A model generated the notes under the pieces. It was given only the letters and a program-made list of their open reading frames with translations, made no database searches and was not told the DNA's origin. The position numbers and the translations under genes are program-made. Below are positions 52,117 to 61,584 of a DNA stretch of 64,000 nucleotides, piece by piece (the stretch's first letter is position 1; every line of letters starts with the position of its first letter). The DNA is from Sphingobacteriales bacterium. Lineage in GTDB: Bacteria; Bacteroidota; Bacteroidia; Chitinophagales; CAIOSU01. Where the stretch lies: contig JAIXUD010000022.1 of the NCBI GenBank assembly GCA_027483645.1, forward strand, positions 62,001 through 126,000, given 5' to 3'.

Positions 52117-53510
52117 ACTTAGGAAAGGTACATAGCGTGTTTTTCATCGGCATTGGCGGCATCGGCATGAGCGCCCTGGCCCGCTACTTCCGCCACAATG
52201 GCGCGAAGGTGGTAGGCTATGACCGCACTGAGACCGCGCTCACCAAGCAGTTGGTTGCCGAGGGCATGGAGGTTCATTATGAAGATAACATTGCCCTGAT
52301 ACCTGCGGATGCCGAGTTGGTGATTTACACGCCGGCCATCCCTAAAGGTCACCTGCAATTCAACCACCTACGCGATGCGGCCAAAGTACCCGTACTGAAG
52401 CGTTCGGAGGTGTTGGAGATATTGACGAAGGATAAATTTACCATTGCCATAGGTGGCAGCCATGGCAAAACCACCGTAACCAGCATGACGGCCCACGTGC
52501 TTACGCACAGCGGCTACGGTTGCACGGCTTTCTTGGGCGGCATTGCTACCAACTACCACAGTAACTTTATCCCAGGCAACCCAGATGTAGTGGTGGTAGA
52601 GGCTGATGAGTTTGACCGCTCGTTCCTGCGCCTGCACCCTAACATCGCGGTAATCACTGCGGTGGATACCGACCACCTAGATATTTACGGTAGCCGCGAG
52701 GCGATTGAAGATACGTTTGTAGAGTTTGTAGGCAAAGTGCAGCCCGACGGTATGGTTATCGCCCAACAGGACGTAACCATTTTGCCAAGGATTCAGGATA
52801 AGAGGATTCTTACTTACGGCATTAATAATGGGGCTGATTATCAAGTAAAAAATATCAACGTTGCTGACGGGCAGTTCCAGTTTAATGTGGAGCGCCCAGT
52901 GTTGGAGGCAGGCGAAATGCGCCGCAAAACAAGTAATGAAACCGCCAGCCTAGCAATGGGCGGCCGTCATAACGTGCTAAACGCAACCGCCGCCACCGCT
53001 GTAGCCCTACAATTGGGCATCAGCATGGAGAAAATTGCGGCTGCTATCAGCAGCTTCCAAGGCATACAGCGCAGGTTTGAGTATATCATCAACACGCCTT
53101 CATTGGTTTATATTGATGATTACGCCCACCACCCAGAAGAGATTCGTGCATGCATCAGCGCCGCTAGGGAGTTGTATCCTGATAAACGTATTACTGCCGT
53201 GTTCCAGCCGCATTTGTTTAGCCGTACCAACGACCTGTACCCAGGTTTTGCGGAGAGCTTGCAATTGGCGGATGAGGTAATACTGATGAACATATACCCA
53301 GCCCGCGAACTACCTATGGAAGGGGTAACCAGCGGCTTGATATTGGATGCCATACAAGGCACCGATAAAGCCTTGGTTGCCGATGCCGATTTGGTAGCGG
53401 AGTTGGTTCGTCGTAAGCCCGAGGTTTTGTTGACTATCGGTGCGGGCGATATAGATAAGCAAGTGGATAAAATCAAACATGCCTTCACCCTAAAAAACCA
53501 TCAACAATAA
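52113..53510 (+). CDS. murC: UDP-N-acetylmuramate--L-alanine ligase
   Basis: 465 residues, ATGA overlap with murG. N-domain FFIGIGGIGMSALARYF, P-loop GSHGKTT at 115-121, EADEFDRSFLRLHPNIAVITAVDTDHLDIYG, DDYAHHPEEI, FQPHLFSRT. First amino-acid ligase of the stem peptide. The order murG-murC-ftsQ is the standard one in Bacteroidota. Confidence 0.97.
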   Translation: MNLGKVHSVFFIGIGGIGMSALARYFRHNGAKVVGYDRTETALTKQLVAEGMEVHYEDNIALIPADAELVIYTPAIPKGHLQFNHLRDAAKVPVLKRSEVLEILTKDKFTIAIGGSHGKTTVTSMTAHVLTHSGYGCTAFLGGIATNYHSNFIPGNPDVVVVEADEFDRSFLRLHPNIAVITAVDTDHLDIYGSREAIEDTFVEFVGKVQPDGMVIAQQDVTILPRIQDKRILTYGINNGADYQVKNINVADGQFQFNVERPVLEAGEMRRKTSNETASLAMGGRHNVLNATAATAVALQLGISMEKIAAAISSFQGIQRRFEYIINTPSLVYIDDYAHHPEEIRACISAARELYPDKRITAVFQPHLFSRTNDLYPGFAESLQLADEVILMNIYPARELPMEGVTSGLILDAIQGTDKALVADADLVAELVRRKPEVLLTIGAGDIDKQVDKIKHAFTLKNHQQ

Positions 53511-53511
53511 G

Positions 53512-54297
53512 ATGAAAAAGTTCTTTAGGATAGCGAAGAAAATCTTGACTTTGCTGCTGTGGATTGGTGGTTCGGTGGGCTTTGTAGTGCTTGCAAGTGC
53601 TGCTATTACTAAGCAGGGCGACATAGCTTGCAAACGACTGCACATTCAATTGGACAATGACCAAGGGCTGTTCTTTGTAGATGAGGATGATGTGCGCTTG
53701 GCGTTTACCAAACAAAACGGTTCGCAACCAGAGGGTAAACCCATCAAAACCCTTGACCTGGCTATGCTTGAGCAAGAATTGGAGCGCAATCCATACATCG
53801 CAAATGCCGACCTGTATGCCGACATAAAAGGCGACTTGCACGTGAGCATTAAACAGAAGGAACCGTTGGTGCGCATTATTAACAACAATGGTGTTAGCTT
53901 CTATATAGATAAAAAGGGGTATAAAATCCCAGTGTCCAGTAAATTTACTTCGCGAATTACTGTAGCGACGGGTTTTATCAATCCTACGCAGGTAAAAGAC
54001 GGGAAGGTTGCTGACAGCACGGTGCTGAACGATCTGTATCAACTAGCCTTGTTCCTTGAAAATGACCCTTTCCATAAAGCCCTTGTAGAACAAATCTATG
54101 TGGACGAACGTGGTGAGTTTGAGATTGTCCCCATGATAGGCAGCCACACGGTGCTTATCGGCCGGGCCGACGACTTGGAAGGGAAATTTAAGAGGCTGAT
54201 GATATTCTACAAAGAAGTATTGACCAATGTAGATGAAGCACAGTACCGAACAGTGAACGTAAAGTATAAAGACCAGATAATCTGCACAAAATTTTGA
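53512..54297 (+). CDS. ftsQ: Cell division protein FtsQ
   Basis: 261 residues. Short basic N-terminus, one membrane helix (ILTLLLWIGGSVGFVVLASA), then a POTRA-like and beta domain: LFFVDEDDVRLAFTKQNG, LDLAMLEQELERNPYIANADLYADIKGDLHVSIKQKEPLVRI, FYIDKKGYKIPVS, HTVLIGRADDLEGKFKRLMIFYKEVL. Fits FtsQ/DivIB by position and by the N-P-Y-I-x-x-A-D-L-Y motif. Works with FtsL in divisome activation. Confidence 0.92.
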   Translation: MKKFFRIAKKILTLLLWIGGSVGFVVLASAAITKQGDIACKRLHIQLDNDQGLFFVDEDDVRLAFTKQNGSQPEGKPIKTLDLAMLEQELERNPYIANADLYADIKGDLHVSIKQKEPLVRIINNNGVSFYIDKKGYKIPVSSKFTSRITVATGFINPTQVKDGKVADSTVLNDLYQLALFLENDPFHKALVEQIYVDERGEFEIVPMIGSHTVLIGRADDLEGKFKRLMIFYKEVLTNVDEAQYRTVNVKYKDQIICTKF

Positions 54298-54299
54298 CC

Positions 54300-55625
54300 A
54301 TGGACAACCAATCTGACATCATCGTAGGCCTAGACATAGGAACCACCAAAATCTGCGCTATTGTGGGCCGCATTACCGAGCACGGTAAAGTGGAGGTGTT
54401 GGGCATGGGCAAGGCCGACTCGCTGGGCGTAATGCGCGGTGTAGTGGCCAACATCGATAAAACCGTGGAGGCTATCGAGCAGGCCGTGGCACAAGCCGAA
54501 GCCCAATCTGGTCAAAAGATAACCAAGGTATACGTAGGTATTGCCGGCCAGCACATTAAGAGCCTGCAGCACCGCGGCATTATTATGCGCGAAAATGGAG
54601 AAGAGGAAATCAGCCGCAAGGATATCGACCGTTTGGTGAACGATATGTACAAGTTGGCCCTGAATCCTGGCGATCGCATTATACACGTATTGCCACAGGA
54701 GTTTATCATCGACAACGAGCAAGGTATCAAAGAGCCTATCGGTATGTCGGGTATCCGTTTGGAAGCCAACTTCCACATCATTACCGGACAGATTACCGCT
54801 GCACAGAACATTAATAAATGTGTTGAGAAAGCTGGCCTTAAAGTAGCCGACTTAGTGCTGGAGCCTTTGGCATCCTCAGCATCGGTATTGAGCGACGAGG
54901 AGAAGGAAGCCGGTGTGGCCCTAGTGGATATTGGTGGCGGTACTACCGACCTGGCTATTTTCCAAGACGGTATCATTCGCCACACGGCGGTTATTCCGTT
55001 GGGCGGCAACATCATTACCGAAGACATTAAAGAAGGTTGCTTAATCATGAAGAACCAAGCCGAAGCGCTGAAAGTACGCTTTGGTTCTGCATTCGCAACC
55101 GAGACTCAAGAAAACGAAATCGTTTCTATACCAGGCCTTCGTGGCCGCGACCCAAAGGAAATCTCTATCCGCAACTTGGCTAGCATCATCCAAGCCCGTA
55201 TGGAAGAGATTATGGAGCAGGTGTATTTCGAGATTCGTAGCAGCGGTTTCGAGAAGCGCATGATTGGCGGTATTGTAATCACTGGTGGTGGCTCTCAGTT
55301 GAAGAACATCAAGCAACTGGCGGAGTACATTAGTGGCATGGATACCCGCATTGGCAAACCAACCGAGCATATGGTGAAGAGCCAAGTGAAAGACATTGAT
55401 AACCCTATGTACGCCACTGCAATCGGCCTAGTGCTGAAAGGTTATGAAGACCAGATGCGCTACATGCCGGCCAAGAAAAAGAAGAGAGTGAACCAACAAC
55501 AGCAAGAGCAGCGCGAACCAGAAATGGCCGGCGAGGAAAATCTGGACCAAAGCCCGCGCTGGTGGGAAAAGATGTTCCAGAAAGGCCGTGAGTGGCTGGA
55601 AGAAGGCGACGTAAAAGATTTTTGA
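54300..55625 (+). CDS. ftsA: Cell division protein FtsA
   Basis: 441 residues from ATG 54300, 2 bp after ftsQ. Actin-like fold: phosphate 1 IIVGLDIGTTKICAIVG, 1C domain NIDKTVEAIEQAVAQAEAQSG, phosphate 2 VALVDIGGGTTDLAIFQDG, adenosine motif IGGIVITGGGSQLKNI. A glutamine-rich linker precedes the C-terminal amphipathic helix (WWEKMFQKGREWLEE) that tethers FtsZ to the membrane. Confidence 0.97.
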   Translation: MDNQSDIIVGLDIGTTKICAIVGRITEHGKVEVLGMGKADSLGVMRGVVANIDKTVEAIEQAVAQAEAQSGQKITKVYVGIAGQHIKSLQHRGIIMRENGEEEISRKDIDRLVNDMYKLALNPGDRIIHVLPQEFIIDNEQGIKEPIGMSGIRLEANFHIITGQITAAQNINKCVEKAGLKVADLVLEPLASSASVLSDEEKEAGVALVDIGGGTTDLAIFQDGIIRHTAVIPLGGNIITEDIKEGCLIMKNQAEALKVRFGSAFATETQENEIVSIPGLRGRDPKEISIRNLASIIQARMEEIMEQVYFEIRSSGFEKRMIGGIVITGGGSQLKNIKQLAEYISGMDTRIGKPTEHMVKSQVKDIDNPMYATAIGLVLKGYEDQMRYMPAKKKKRVNQQQQEQREPEMAGEENLDQSPRWWEKMFQKGREWLEEGDVKDF

Positions 55626-55713
55626 TAACCCCGAGATACTAACAAGCAAGCATAAAGATTACCCCGAGTACGAGTAAAAAACCCTATTGACAACCCCATT
55701 AAAACGTAAGGAT

Positions 55714-57408
55714 ATGTTGGAATTCGATCTGCCAAAAGAACAATCCTCTATCATCAAGGTCATTGGCATTGGTGGTGGCGGTAGCAACGCTGTAAATTAT
55801 ATGTTTAACCAAGGCATCCGAGGCGTCAATTTCGTTATTGGCAATACTGATGAACAGGCATTGGAGCTGAGCCCAATCCCTAATAAAATACAACTAGGCC
55901 CAGCCTGCACACGCGGTTTGGGAGCTGGTTCAAATCCTGACATAGGTCGTTTGGCTACAGAAGAATCTTTGGAAGAGCTGCGCACTTTGCTGGAGAAAAA
56001 CACCCGTATGGTGTTTATTACTGCCGGTATGGGCGGTGGTACCGGTACCGGTGGTGCCCCTGTAGTGGCCGAGTTGGCCCGTAGCATGGGTATCCTTACC
56101 GTGGGTATCGTTACCAGTCCGTTCTTCTTCGAAGGCCGCCGCAAAATCAAACAAGCGGAAGCCGGTATTGAAGAGATGCGCAATGCGGTGGATAGCTTGA
56201 TTGTAATCTCAAACGATAACATCCGCGAGATTTACGGCAACCTTACCCGCAGCGAAGCCTTCGCACATGCTGATGACATCTTGGCGATTGCTGCCCGCAG
56301 TATCTCTGAAATTATCACCGTTCCAGGACAAATCAACGTCGATTTTGCTGACGTAGAATATATCATGAAGAACAGCGGTGTAGCCATTATGGGTAGCGCA
56401 ACTGCCGAAGGCGAAGGCCGCGCGGCTAAAGCGATCCAAAATGCGTTAAACTCACCATTGTTGAACGATAACGACATCCGTGGTGCACAGAAAGTGTTGT
56501 TGAACATCACTTCTGGTACTGACCAAATGCGTATCGACGAGATTACCGAGATACACGAGTATGTATTGGAGGCCGTTGGCGCCGATACCGATGTAATCTT
56601 CGGTACTTGCGATGATGACAGCTTGGGTGATAAAATCTGCGTAACCATCATCGCTACCGGCTTCGACAAGAAGAGCATTATGGGTGGCTGGGAAGCAGCT
56701 AACAACAATCGTGTGGTGCACACACTTGACCGCCCCACTGCTGTAGTAACACCTAAAGTTGAAGTAGCTACTCCGCCAGTTGCAAAGTTTGAAGAAGAGA
56801 TTGTAAAGCCTAAGTTGGAAGACCAAATGTTCGTTTTCCGCAGGGATGAGGTTGTTGAAGAAGCTGTGGTGGAAACACCAGTAGTAGACGAAAGCAACGC
56901 CATCACTTTCTCTTTCGACCTAGGTAACGAGGTTGTGGAAAACGTGAAAGAAGAGAGCACGTTTGAAATGGCCAACGAGGATAACTTCTTCTTTGCCAAT
57001 GAGGAGTCGATTGTAAACGAAGTTGAGGAAACCCAACCAGTTGAAGACCCGGCTTTGAACTTTACCTTGCATAAGGTAGAAGAAAAAGTGGTTGCTGAAG
57101 AGCAGGGTTTTGTGTTCCGCCAGCGCGAGCGCGAGGTGGAGCAACCTAAGGCAGCCGCCAAGCAAGAAGACGACTTGTTGAACGAGCGCTTGCGCCGCCT
57201 GCGCAGCCTGAACATGAAGCTGAACAACCCGAACAGCCTCACTGAACTAGAAGCCGAGCCTGCGTTCAAACGCCGCAACATACAGTTGCACAACACGCAA
57301 TATTCATCTGAATCAAGCTACTCCCGCTACAGCCTTTTCGAAGGTGACGACAAACAAGGCGGTGAGTTGCGTAAAAATAACTCGTTCCTACATGGTAATG
57401 TAGACTGA
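55714..57408 (+). CDS. ftsZ: Cell division protein FtsZ
   Basis: 564 residues from ATG 55714, preceded by AAGGAT, one of the few Shine-Dalgarno-like sequences here (frame open from 55687). Tubulin-like GTPase: IGIGGGGSNAVNYM, signature GGGTGTG at 107-113, synergy loop NVDFADVEYIM. The globular core ends near residue 325; a ~210-residue acidic linker follows, then LRRLRSLNMKL and the C-terminal peptide RKNNSFLHGNVD characteristic of this phylum. Forms the Z ring. A terminator follows. Confidence 0.97.
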   Translation: MLEFDLPKEQSSIIKVIGIGGGGSNAVNYMFNQGIRGVNFVIGNTDEQALELSPIPNKIQLGPACTRGLGAGSNPDIGRLATEESLEELRTLLEKNTRMVFITAGMGGGTGTGGAPVVAELARSMGILTVGIVTSPFFFEGRRKIKQAEAGIEEMRNAVDSLIVISNDNIREIYGNLTRSEAFAHADDILAIAARSISEIITVPGQINVDFADVEYIMKNSGVAIMGSATAEGEGRAAKAIQNALNSPLLNDNDIRGAQKVLLNITSGTDQMRIDEITEIHEYVLEAVGADTDVIFGTCDDDSLGDKICVTIIATGFDKKSIMGGWEAANNNRVVHTLDRPTAVVTPKVEVATPPVAKFEEEIVKPKLEDQMFVFRRDEVVEEAVVETPVVDESNAITFSFDLGNEVVENVKEESTFEMANEDNFFFANEESIVNEVEETQPVEDPALNFTLHKVEEKVVAEEQGFVFRQREREVEQPKAAAKQEDDLLNERLRRLRSLNMKLNNPNSLTELEAEPAFKRRNIQLHNTQYSSESSYSRYSLFEGDDKQGGELRKNNSFLHGNVD

Positions 57409-57449
57409 GTAAAGACGCTGTTAGTATCAATTATTGTGCAGATCACGGA

Positions 57450-57484
57450 GCGCAACCTTTTCAGCGAGGTTGCGCTTTTTTTTG
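57450..57484 (+). terminator. Intrinsic terminator of the dcw cluster
   Basis: Arms GCGCAACC (57450-57457) and GGTTGCGC (57468-57475), 10-nt loop, followed by nine T residues, 42 bp after the ftsZ stop. Confidence 0.92.
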
Positions 57485-57583
57485 GTTATTTGTTACGGGT
57501 TGCGAGTTACGGGTTATGAGTTGAAATTGCGCAACCTTTTTAATAAACGTTAATCAGTGTTGGCTACAAGTTTTGTAGTAACA

Positions 57584-57748
57584 TCACTCCGTTTTCGAAG
57601 GATCACTTTTCTTGCTATCAGGGTCAATTTGTTTTTTCGGGGAATCTGCTTCACCAGAACCGGCTGGGGTTTTGTAACCCGGCGTACGCGGGAATTCTTT
57701 CTCTTCCCTAACTTTCTGTGGGTTTTGCTTTTCTTTTGGGGTTTTCAT
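57584..57748 (-). CDS. Small Lys/Pro-rich hypothetical protein
   Basis: 54 residues from ATG 57748: MKTPKEKQNPQKVREEKEFPRT then PGYKTPAGSGEADSPKKQIDPDSKKSDPSKTE. Highly charged and likely disordered, without signal or domain. The composition is consistent (K, P, E, S, D), as in the small PGYKTPAGS-type proteins I recall from this phylum, but I cannot confirm homology. The opposite-strand frame at 57557-57814 is aromatic-rich and unlikely. Confidence 0.5.
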   Translation of the reverse strand: MKTPKEKQNPQKVREEKEFPRTPGYKTPAGSGEADSPKKQIDPDSKKSDPSKTE

Positions 57749-57849
57749 GGCAGGTTGGTTTGGTTGCCAGATGGTGGGGCAAATATCCTGCCAATGCATG
57801 ATGGTTCGGGGTAAATCGTTAAAACGGTTGGTCTTTTAACGTGCTTATA

Positions 57850-57869
57850 CCCACGGTTAAAACCGTGGG
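57850..57869. repeat. CCCACGGTT/AACCGTGGG dyad
   Basis: Nine-bp arms separated by AA. Lies in the 57749-58013 gap, which otherwise shows no gene; could be a terminator-like structure or a repeat. Confidence 0.6.
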
Positions 57870-58013
57870 CTTGGTTTGAATTTAGCTAGAATACTCCATT
57901 CCTTCAGTAGTTTAACTTCTAACCAAGGAGAACACTGAAAATGTACGGAATTAATTGCACGTTCTGAATTCTGCAATTCTTAAATTCTGAAAATTCTGCT
58001 TCTGACACTCACC

Positions 58014-58793
58014 TTAAAAAAACCGCTTCACCACCTTCAACCTATGCGTATACTTCTTCTTATCCTTATTGTAAATGCCGTAATGGTCTAACATATCAAT
58101 GCGCACGCGGCCGGCAGCGTGGATGATTTTGCCATCGTTCAGCACGATGCCTACGTGGGTAATGCGGCCCTCGTCGTTCTCAAAGAAAGCCAAATCCCCT
58201 TCATGGGCTTGGGCAACAAAATCTATAAGTTGGCCACCTTCGGCTTGTTGGTAAGCATCGCGGGGAATTGGGATACACAGCAGCTTATACACCACTTGCG
58301 TAAACCCACTGCAATCAATACCGAAGAGGCTGCGGCCGCCCCATAGATAAGGGGCGTTCATAAAGCGCAAGGCTACCTTTTCTATAAACTTATCTACTTG
58401 GGCGCGGTTATGGTCGGGCTGTATGGCTTGGCCGTTGTAAACGAACTTCTCTTTGCCGATGCGGAAGTTCATGCCATCAAAACCTGGCAGGCTGCTTCCA
58501 ATAAGGATAGGTATATGCCGCTCAGAGCTCACTGCCGATTGCACCACATCCAACGCTACTGGCATAAACTTGCTATTCATTTGATCGAACTGATCTTTCG
58601 GCAATGCCATAAACTGCTTCCCGTCAATCCAGCCCTCGTAGTGGTCGTATGCCGACTCAATCTTTACCCACTTCTCATCGCGCACAATAATGGTAAACGT
58701 CTCACCAAACAGCAACTGGCTCACCATCTCGCTCTTGTCAGAAGCTTCCGCTCTTATCGGTACTACACTCAGGTCGCAAATGCCATATTCCAT
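58014..58793 (-). CDS. NlpC/P60 (C40) cell-wall hydrolase with SH3-like domain
   Basis: 259 residues. N-terminal SH3-like segment (VVPIRAEASDKSEMVSQLLFGETFTIIVRDEKWVKIES, YEGWIDGKQF), then a C40 peptidase: FMNAPYLWGGRSLFGIDCSGFTQVVYK (catalytic Cys), EGDLAFFENDEGRITHVGIVLNDGKIIHAAG (catalytic His pair). No classical signal peptide is visible, although its substrate would be stem peptides of peptidoglycan; perhaps it acts on recycled muropeptides in the cytoplasm. Confidence 0.92.
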   Translation of the reverse strand: MEYGICDLSVVPIRAEASDKSEMVSQLLFGETFTIIVRDEKWVKIESAYDHYEGWIDGKQFMALPKDQFDQMNSKFMPVALDVVQSAVSSERHIPILIGSSLPGFDGMNFRIGKEKFVYNGQAIQPDHNRAQVDKFIEKVALRFMNAPYLWGGRSLFGIDCSGFTQVVYKLLCIPIPRDAYQQAEGGQLIDFVAQAHEGDLAFFENDEGRITHVGIVLNDGKIIHAAGRVRIDMLDHYGIYNKDKKKYTHRLKVVKRFF

Positions 58794-58838
58794 GGGTGGT
58801 GGTTATTGGTTATTAGTTGATGGTTAGGGTTGGTCCAC

Positions 58839-58982
58839 GGTCGATGGTCCACAGTCCACGGATGCTTCATTAAGTACGGTAATTGGCACAATTCTTTACA
58901 AACAACTAGCCAATTATATTGGTTTAGGCTATTTTTCCGTTAAATCCTTTTACCATGGACCGTGGACTGTGGACCGTCGACC
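58839..58982. repeat. 23-bp inverted repeat (GGTCGATGGTCCACAG type) around ~98 bp
   Basis: Arms at 58839-58861 and 58960-58982 are complementary with a single mismatch (T/C). The family is related to the GGTCCATCGTCC repeats found elsewhere. The gap between the NlpC gene and the T9SS type B cargo gene contains only this. Confidence 0.8.
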
Positions 58983-59065
58983 GACATCAAAATTACATTT
59001 TTCGGTAATAGTCATGGCAGTTCACGTATGGGTTGGTACACTTTTCTTAATTTTACCGTCTTAGT

Positions 59066-60550
59066 ATGATGGATTTAGGTAAACGATTCGGGTTAATGAT
59101 TTGTTTGGCGGTGCTGGCGTTTCTGCCCGTGCAAGCTCAAATACGGCTGAACGAGGTGTTTATCAACCCTGCCCAAGATGCTACTGCCCCGCTCTACCAA
59201 TCTTTGGTGGACTGCAACAACACCAACTTCGGCTACGAGTGGGTGGAGATATACAACGCCAGCCGTTGCGATACGGTGGATATCGGTTGCTATGTGCTGG
59301 CTTCTAATACTGGTGCGGCAAACATTGGCTCCTTCACCTTTCCAGCAGGTACTATCTTGGCACCGCTGGAGCATCTAGTTATCGGTGGTCCGAATGTAGC
59401 TGGGGTAGATATTGACCTTTCTACCTTTTGCGGTAGTGGCAATCTATGCACTTCAGGCAACTGGGCTTTGGAGAACGGCTATGGGTGGATTGGCTTGTAC
59501 TTGGCTGATGGCACTGTTGCCGATGCCGTATACTGGACCTTAAACACCGGCGAACCGAACGCTCGCAGCACGCAAGCGGCTTACGATGGCGTACCGTGCA
59601 CACCCACTACTGCCAACTGTACCTTCCCGAATGCTTTTAAGGCTGCCGACCAAATGAGCGCCGGCTTAGAGATAAACTATGCCAGCCGCTTCCCTGGGCC
59701 TGGCCTTACCGTGTTCCGTACTATCGATGGCACGGGCAACTGGCAAACTGCCGGTACGCCTACCACTGGTACCTGCAACGGCCCTTGCAATCCAAGTACC
59801 GATCTTACCGTCGTGTTCGATACGGTAGCGCCGGAACGCTGTCGCGCAGCGGATGGGTTCCTGTCAGTAGCACCTGCGGGTGGATTAGGGCCTTACCAAT
59901 ATATTTGGAACAATGACGACCGTGACCCGGAGATAGAAGAGTTGGTTGAAGGGCCTTATGCAATCACAGTAACCGATGCTGAGAACTGTACTTTCTTGTT
60001 GGATACCTTGTTGCCCAACATTGGCGAACCTGTGGTAATATCCATTGACCCAGGCGAGGCTACCATCTTTAATGGCGACCAGATTCAGTTGGAGGCGGTG
60101 AGCCCCAACCCAATCATCAGTTACTTCTGGGAGCCTATTACGGGCCTCTCATGCGGTACCTGTGCCAACCCACGTGCGGACCCAAGGGTAACCACTACTT
60201 ACACCTTGCAAGTAGAAGATTTGGATGGTTGCTTAGGCGATACTACCCTTACCATCACAGTAATTAAAGATGAGAACTCTTCTTTTGTGCCCACGGCCTT
60301 TTCGCCTGATGGTGACGGCAAGAACGATATACTCTACATTCGCAGCCCAAGGGTAACCAGCTTGGAGTTCCGCATATTCGATCGTTGGGGGCAAGAAATG
60401 TTTGTTACCACCGATCAAGGCATTGGCTGGGATGGCACCGATAAAAATGGTAAAGCTGTAAATGTAGGCGTGTATGTCTACTATGCGGTATTGACGTTTG
60501 CCAACGAGAAAGAACGGACTATAAAAGGTAACATAACCTTGTTGAAATGA
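59066..60550 (+). CDS. Secreted lamin-tail-domain protein with T9SS type B (gliding-motility-associated) sorting domain
   Basis: 494 residues. Signal peptide ending PVQAQ. Residues ~25-180 resemble a lamin-tail domain (IRLNEVFINPAQDAT, GYEWVEIYNAS, NIGSFTFPAGTILAPLEHLVI). Residues ~245-400 contain Ig-like strands with paired cysteines (ERCRAADGFLSVAPAGGLGPYQYIWNN, SCGTCANPRADPRVTTTYTLQVEDLDGC). The last ~85 residues are the type B sorting domain (FVPTAFSPDGDGKNDILYI ... FRIFDRWGQEMF ... DGTDKNGKAVNVGVYVYYAVL). Coupled by ATGA to a PorP/SprF gene, as is typical for type B cargo. Confidence 0.92.
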   Translation: MMDLGKRFGLMICLAVLAFLPVQAQIRLNEVFINPAQDATAPLYQSLVDCNNTNFGYEWVEIYNASRCDTVDIGCYVLASNTGAANIGSFTFPAGTILAPLEHLVIGGPNVAGVDIDLSTFCGSGNLCTSGNWALENGYGWIGLYLADGTVADAVYWTLNTGEPNARSTQAAYDGVPCTPTTANCTFPNAFKAADQMSAGLEINYASRFPGPGLTVFRTIDGTGNWQTAGTPTTGTCNGPCNPSTDLTVVFDTVAPERCRAADGFLSVAPAGGLGPYQYIWNNDDRDPEIEELVEGPYAITVTDAENCTFLLDTLLPNIGEPVVISIDPGEATIFNGDQIQLEAVSPNPIISYFWEPITGLSCGTCANPRADPRVTTTYTLQVEDLDGCLGDTTLTITVIKDENSSFVPTAFSPDGDGKNDILYIRSPRVTSLEFRIFDRWGQEMFVTTDQGIGWDGTDKNGKAVNVGVYVYYAVLTFANEKERTIKGNITLLK

Positions 60551-61581
60551 GGATAGTAGTAGCGATAATGTTGGCGATAATGATGTCTTTGGCAACGGTG
60601 CTGAAGGCGCAGGATCCGCAGTTTTCGCAATTCAACTCCTCACCGCTGTTCCTAAACCCGGCCCTTACTGGTTTCTTTACCGGCGATTATCGATTAGGAG
60701 CCAATTACCGCAGCCAGTGGGGCAGCTTTACCAATACCTATCGTACAGCGGCTGTTTCTGCTGAAATTTCTTTGTTTAAAAGTAAATTGAAGGATGATAA
60801 CTTCGCGGTGGGGTTGCACTTTTATAATGATGTAGCCGGTACTGCTGCCTTCGGCACCAACCAACTATCTGTATCGTTTGGCTACCGAAAGCAATTAGGC
60901 CGAAGGGTGAAGCATACCTTGGGTATCGGTGCGCAGTTCAATATGATTGGCCAAAACATCGATACTGAAGAGCTTATTTTCGACAACCAATACAATGGTA
61001 TCGAGGTTGACCCAGATTTACTTTCTGGCGAAAACGTTGCGGGTGGCTCAGGCCTTAAGCCTGATGCTACGGTGGGTCTTTTGTATCAAGTAATGCCAAG
61101 CAAGTATGCCAATATGTACTTTGGCGCCGCCTATGCGCATGTACTGCAACCTACCATTTCTCTACTATCTAGTGCTAGATACCGTTTGGAGCCTAAGTAC
61201 ACCGCTCACTTCGGTGGCTGGTTTCAAGCTACCCGAACCATTAACTTCTTACCCAGTGTAATGTACGCCCAGCAAGGCACTGCCAAACAGATAAACGCTG
61301 GTACGTATTTGCAATTTGTGATGGAGTACCGTGATGATGGAGACGTGGCTTTTGCCATTGGCGCATGGGGCCGCGTAAGTAACACTACCCCCGATGCTGT
61401 AATTGTTGGTGCCAGGCTCGATTTTATACGGTTTGCGCTAGGCTTGTCTTATGACGTAAACGTATCCAAGCTAAACACTGTAAGCAACTCCCGTGGTGCT
61501 TATGAAGTATCCCTGATTTATACAGGGGCGTATACTACAGTAGGTAAGCGCAAGTTGAGCATCCCCTGCCCACAATTGTAA
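60547..61581 (+). CDS. PorP/SprF-family T9SS outer membrane protein
   Basis: 344 residues; signal peptide ending TVLKAQ. Start of the mature protein QDPQFSQFNSSPLFLNPALTGFFTGDYRLGANYRSQWGSFTNTYRT is the family signature; further strands (YRKQLGRRVKHTLGIGAQFNM, TAHFGGWFQATRTINFLPSVMYAQQG, AFAIGAWGRVSNTTPDAVIVGARLDFIRFALGLSYDVNVS) form a beta-barrel. PorP/SprF proteins assist secretion or attachment of type B CTD cargo; this copy is dedicated to the gene immediately upstream. Confidence 0.95.
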   Translation: MRIVVAIMLAIMMSLATVLKAQDPQFSQFNSSPLFLNPALTGFFTGDYRLGANYRSQWGSFTNTYRTAAVSAEISLFKSKLKDDNFAVGLHFYNDVAGTAAFGTNQLSVSFGYRKQLGRRVKHTLGIGAQFNMIGQNIDTEELIFDNQYNGIEVDPDLLSGENVAGGSGLKPDATVGLLYQVMPSKYANMYFGAAYAHVLQPTISLLSSARYRLEPKYTAHFGGWFQATRTINFLPSVMYAQQGTAKQINAGTYLQFVMEYRDDGDVAFAIGAWGRVSNTTPDAVIVGARLDFIRFALGLSYDVNVSKLNTVSNSRGAYEVSLIYTGAYTTVGKRKLSIPCPQL

Positions 61582-61584
61582 ATT

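Noticed and set aside
56232-57296. 354-codon minus-strand frame
   Set aside because: Long, but serine-rich and antisense to ftsZ; it is a by-product of the codon bias in ftsZ.
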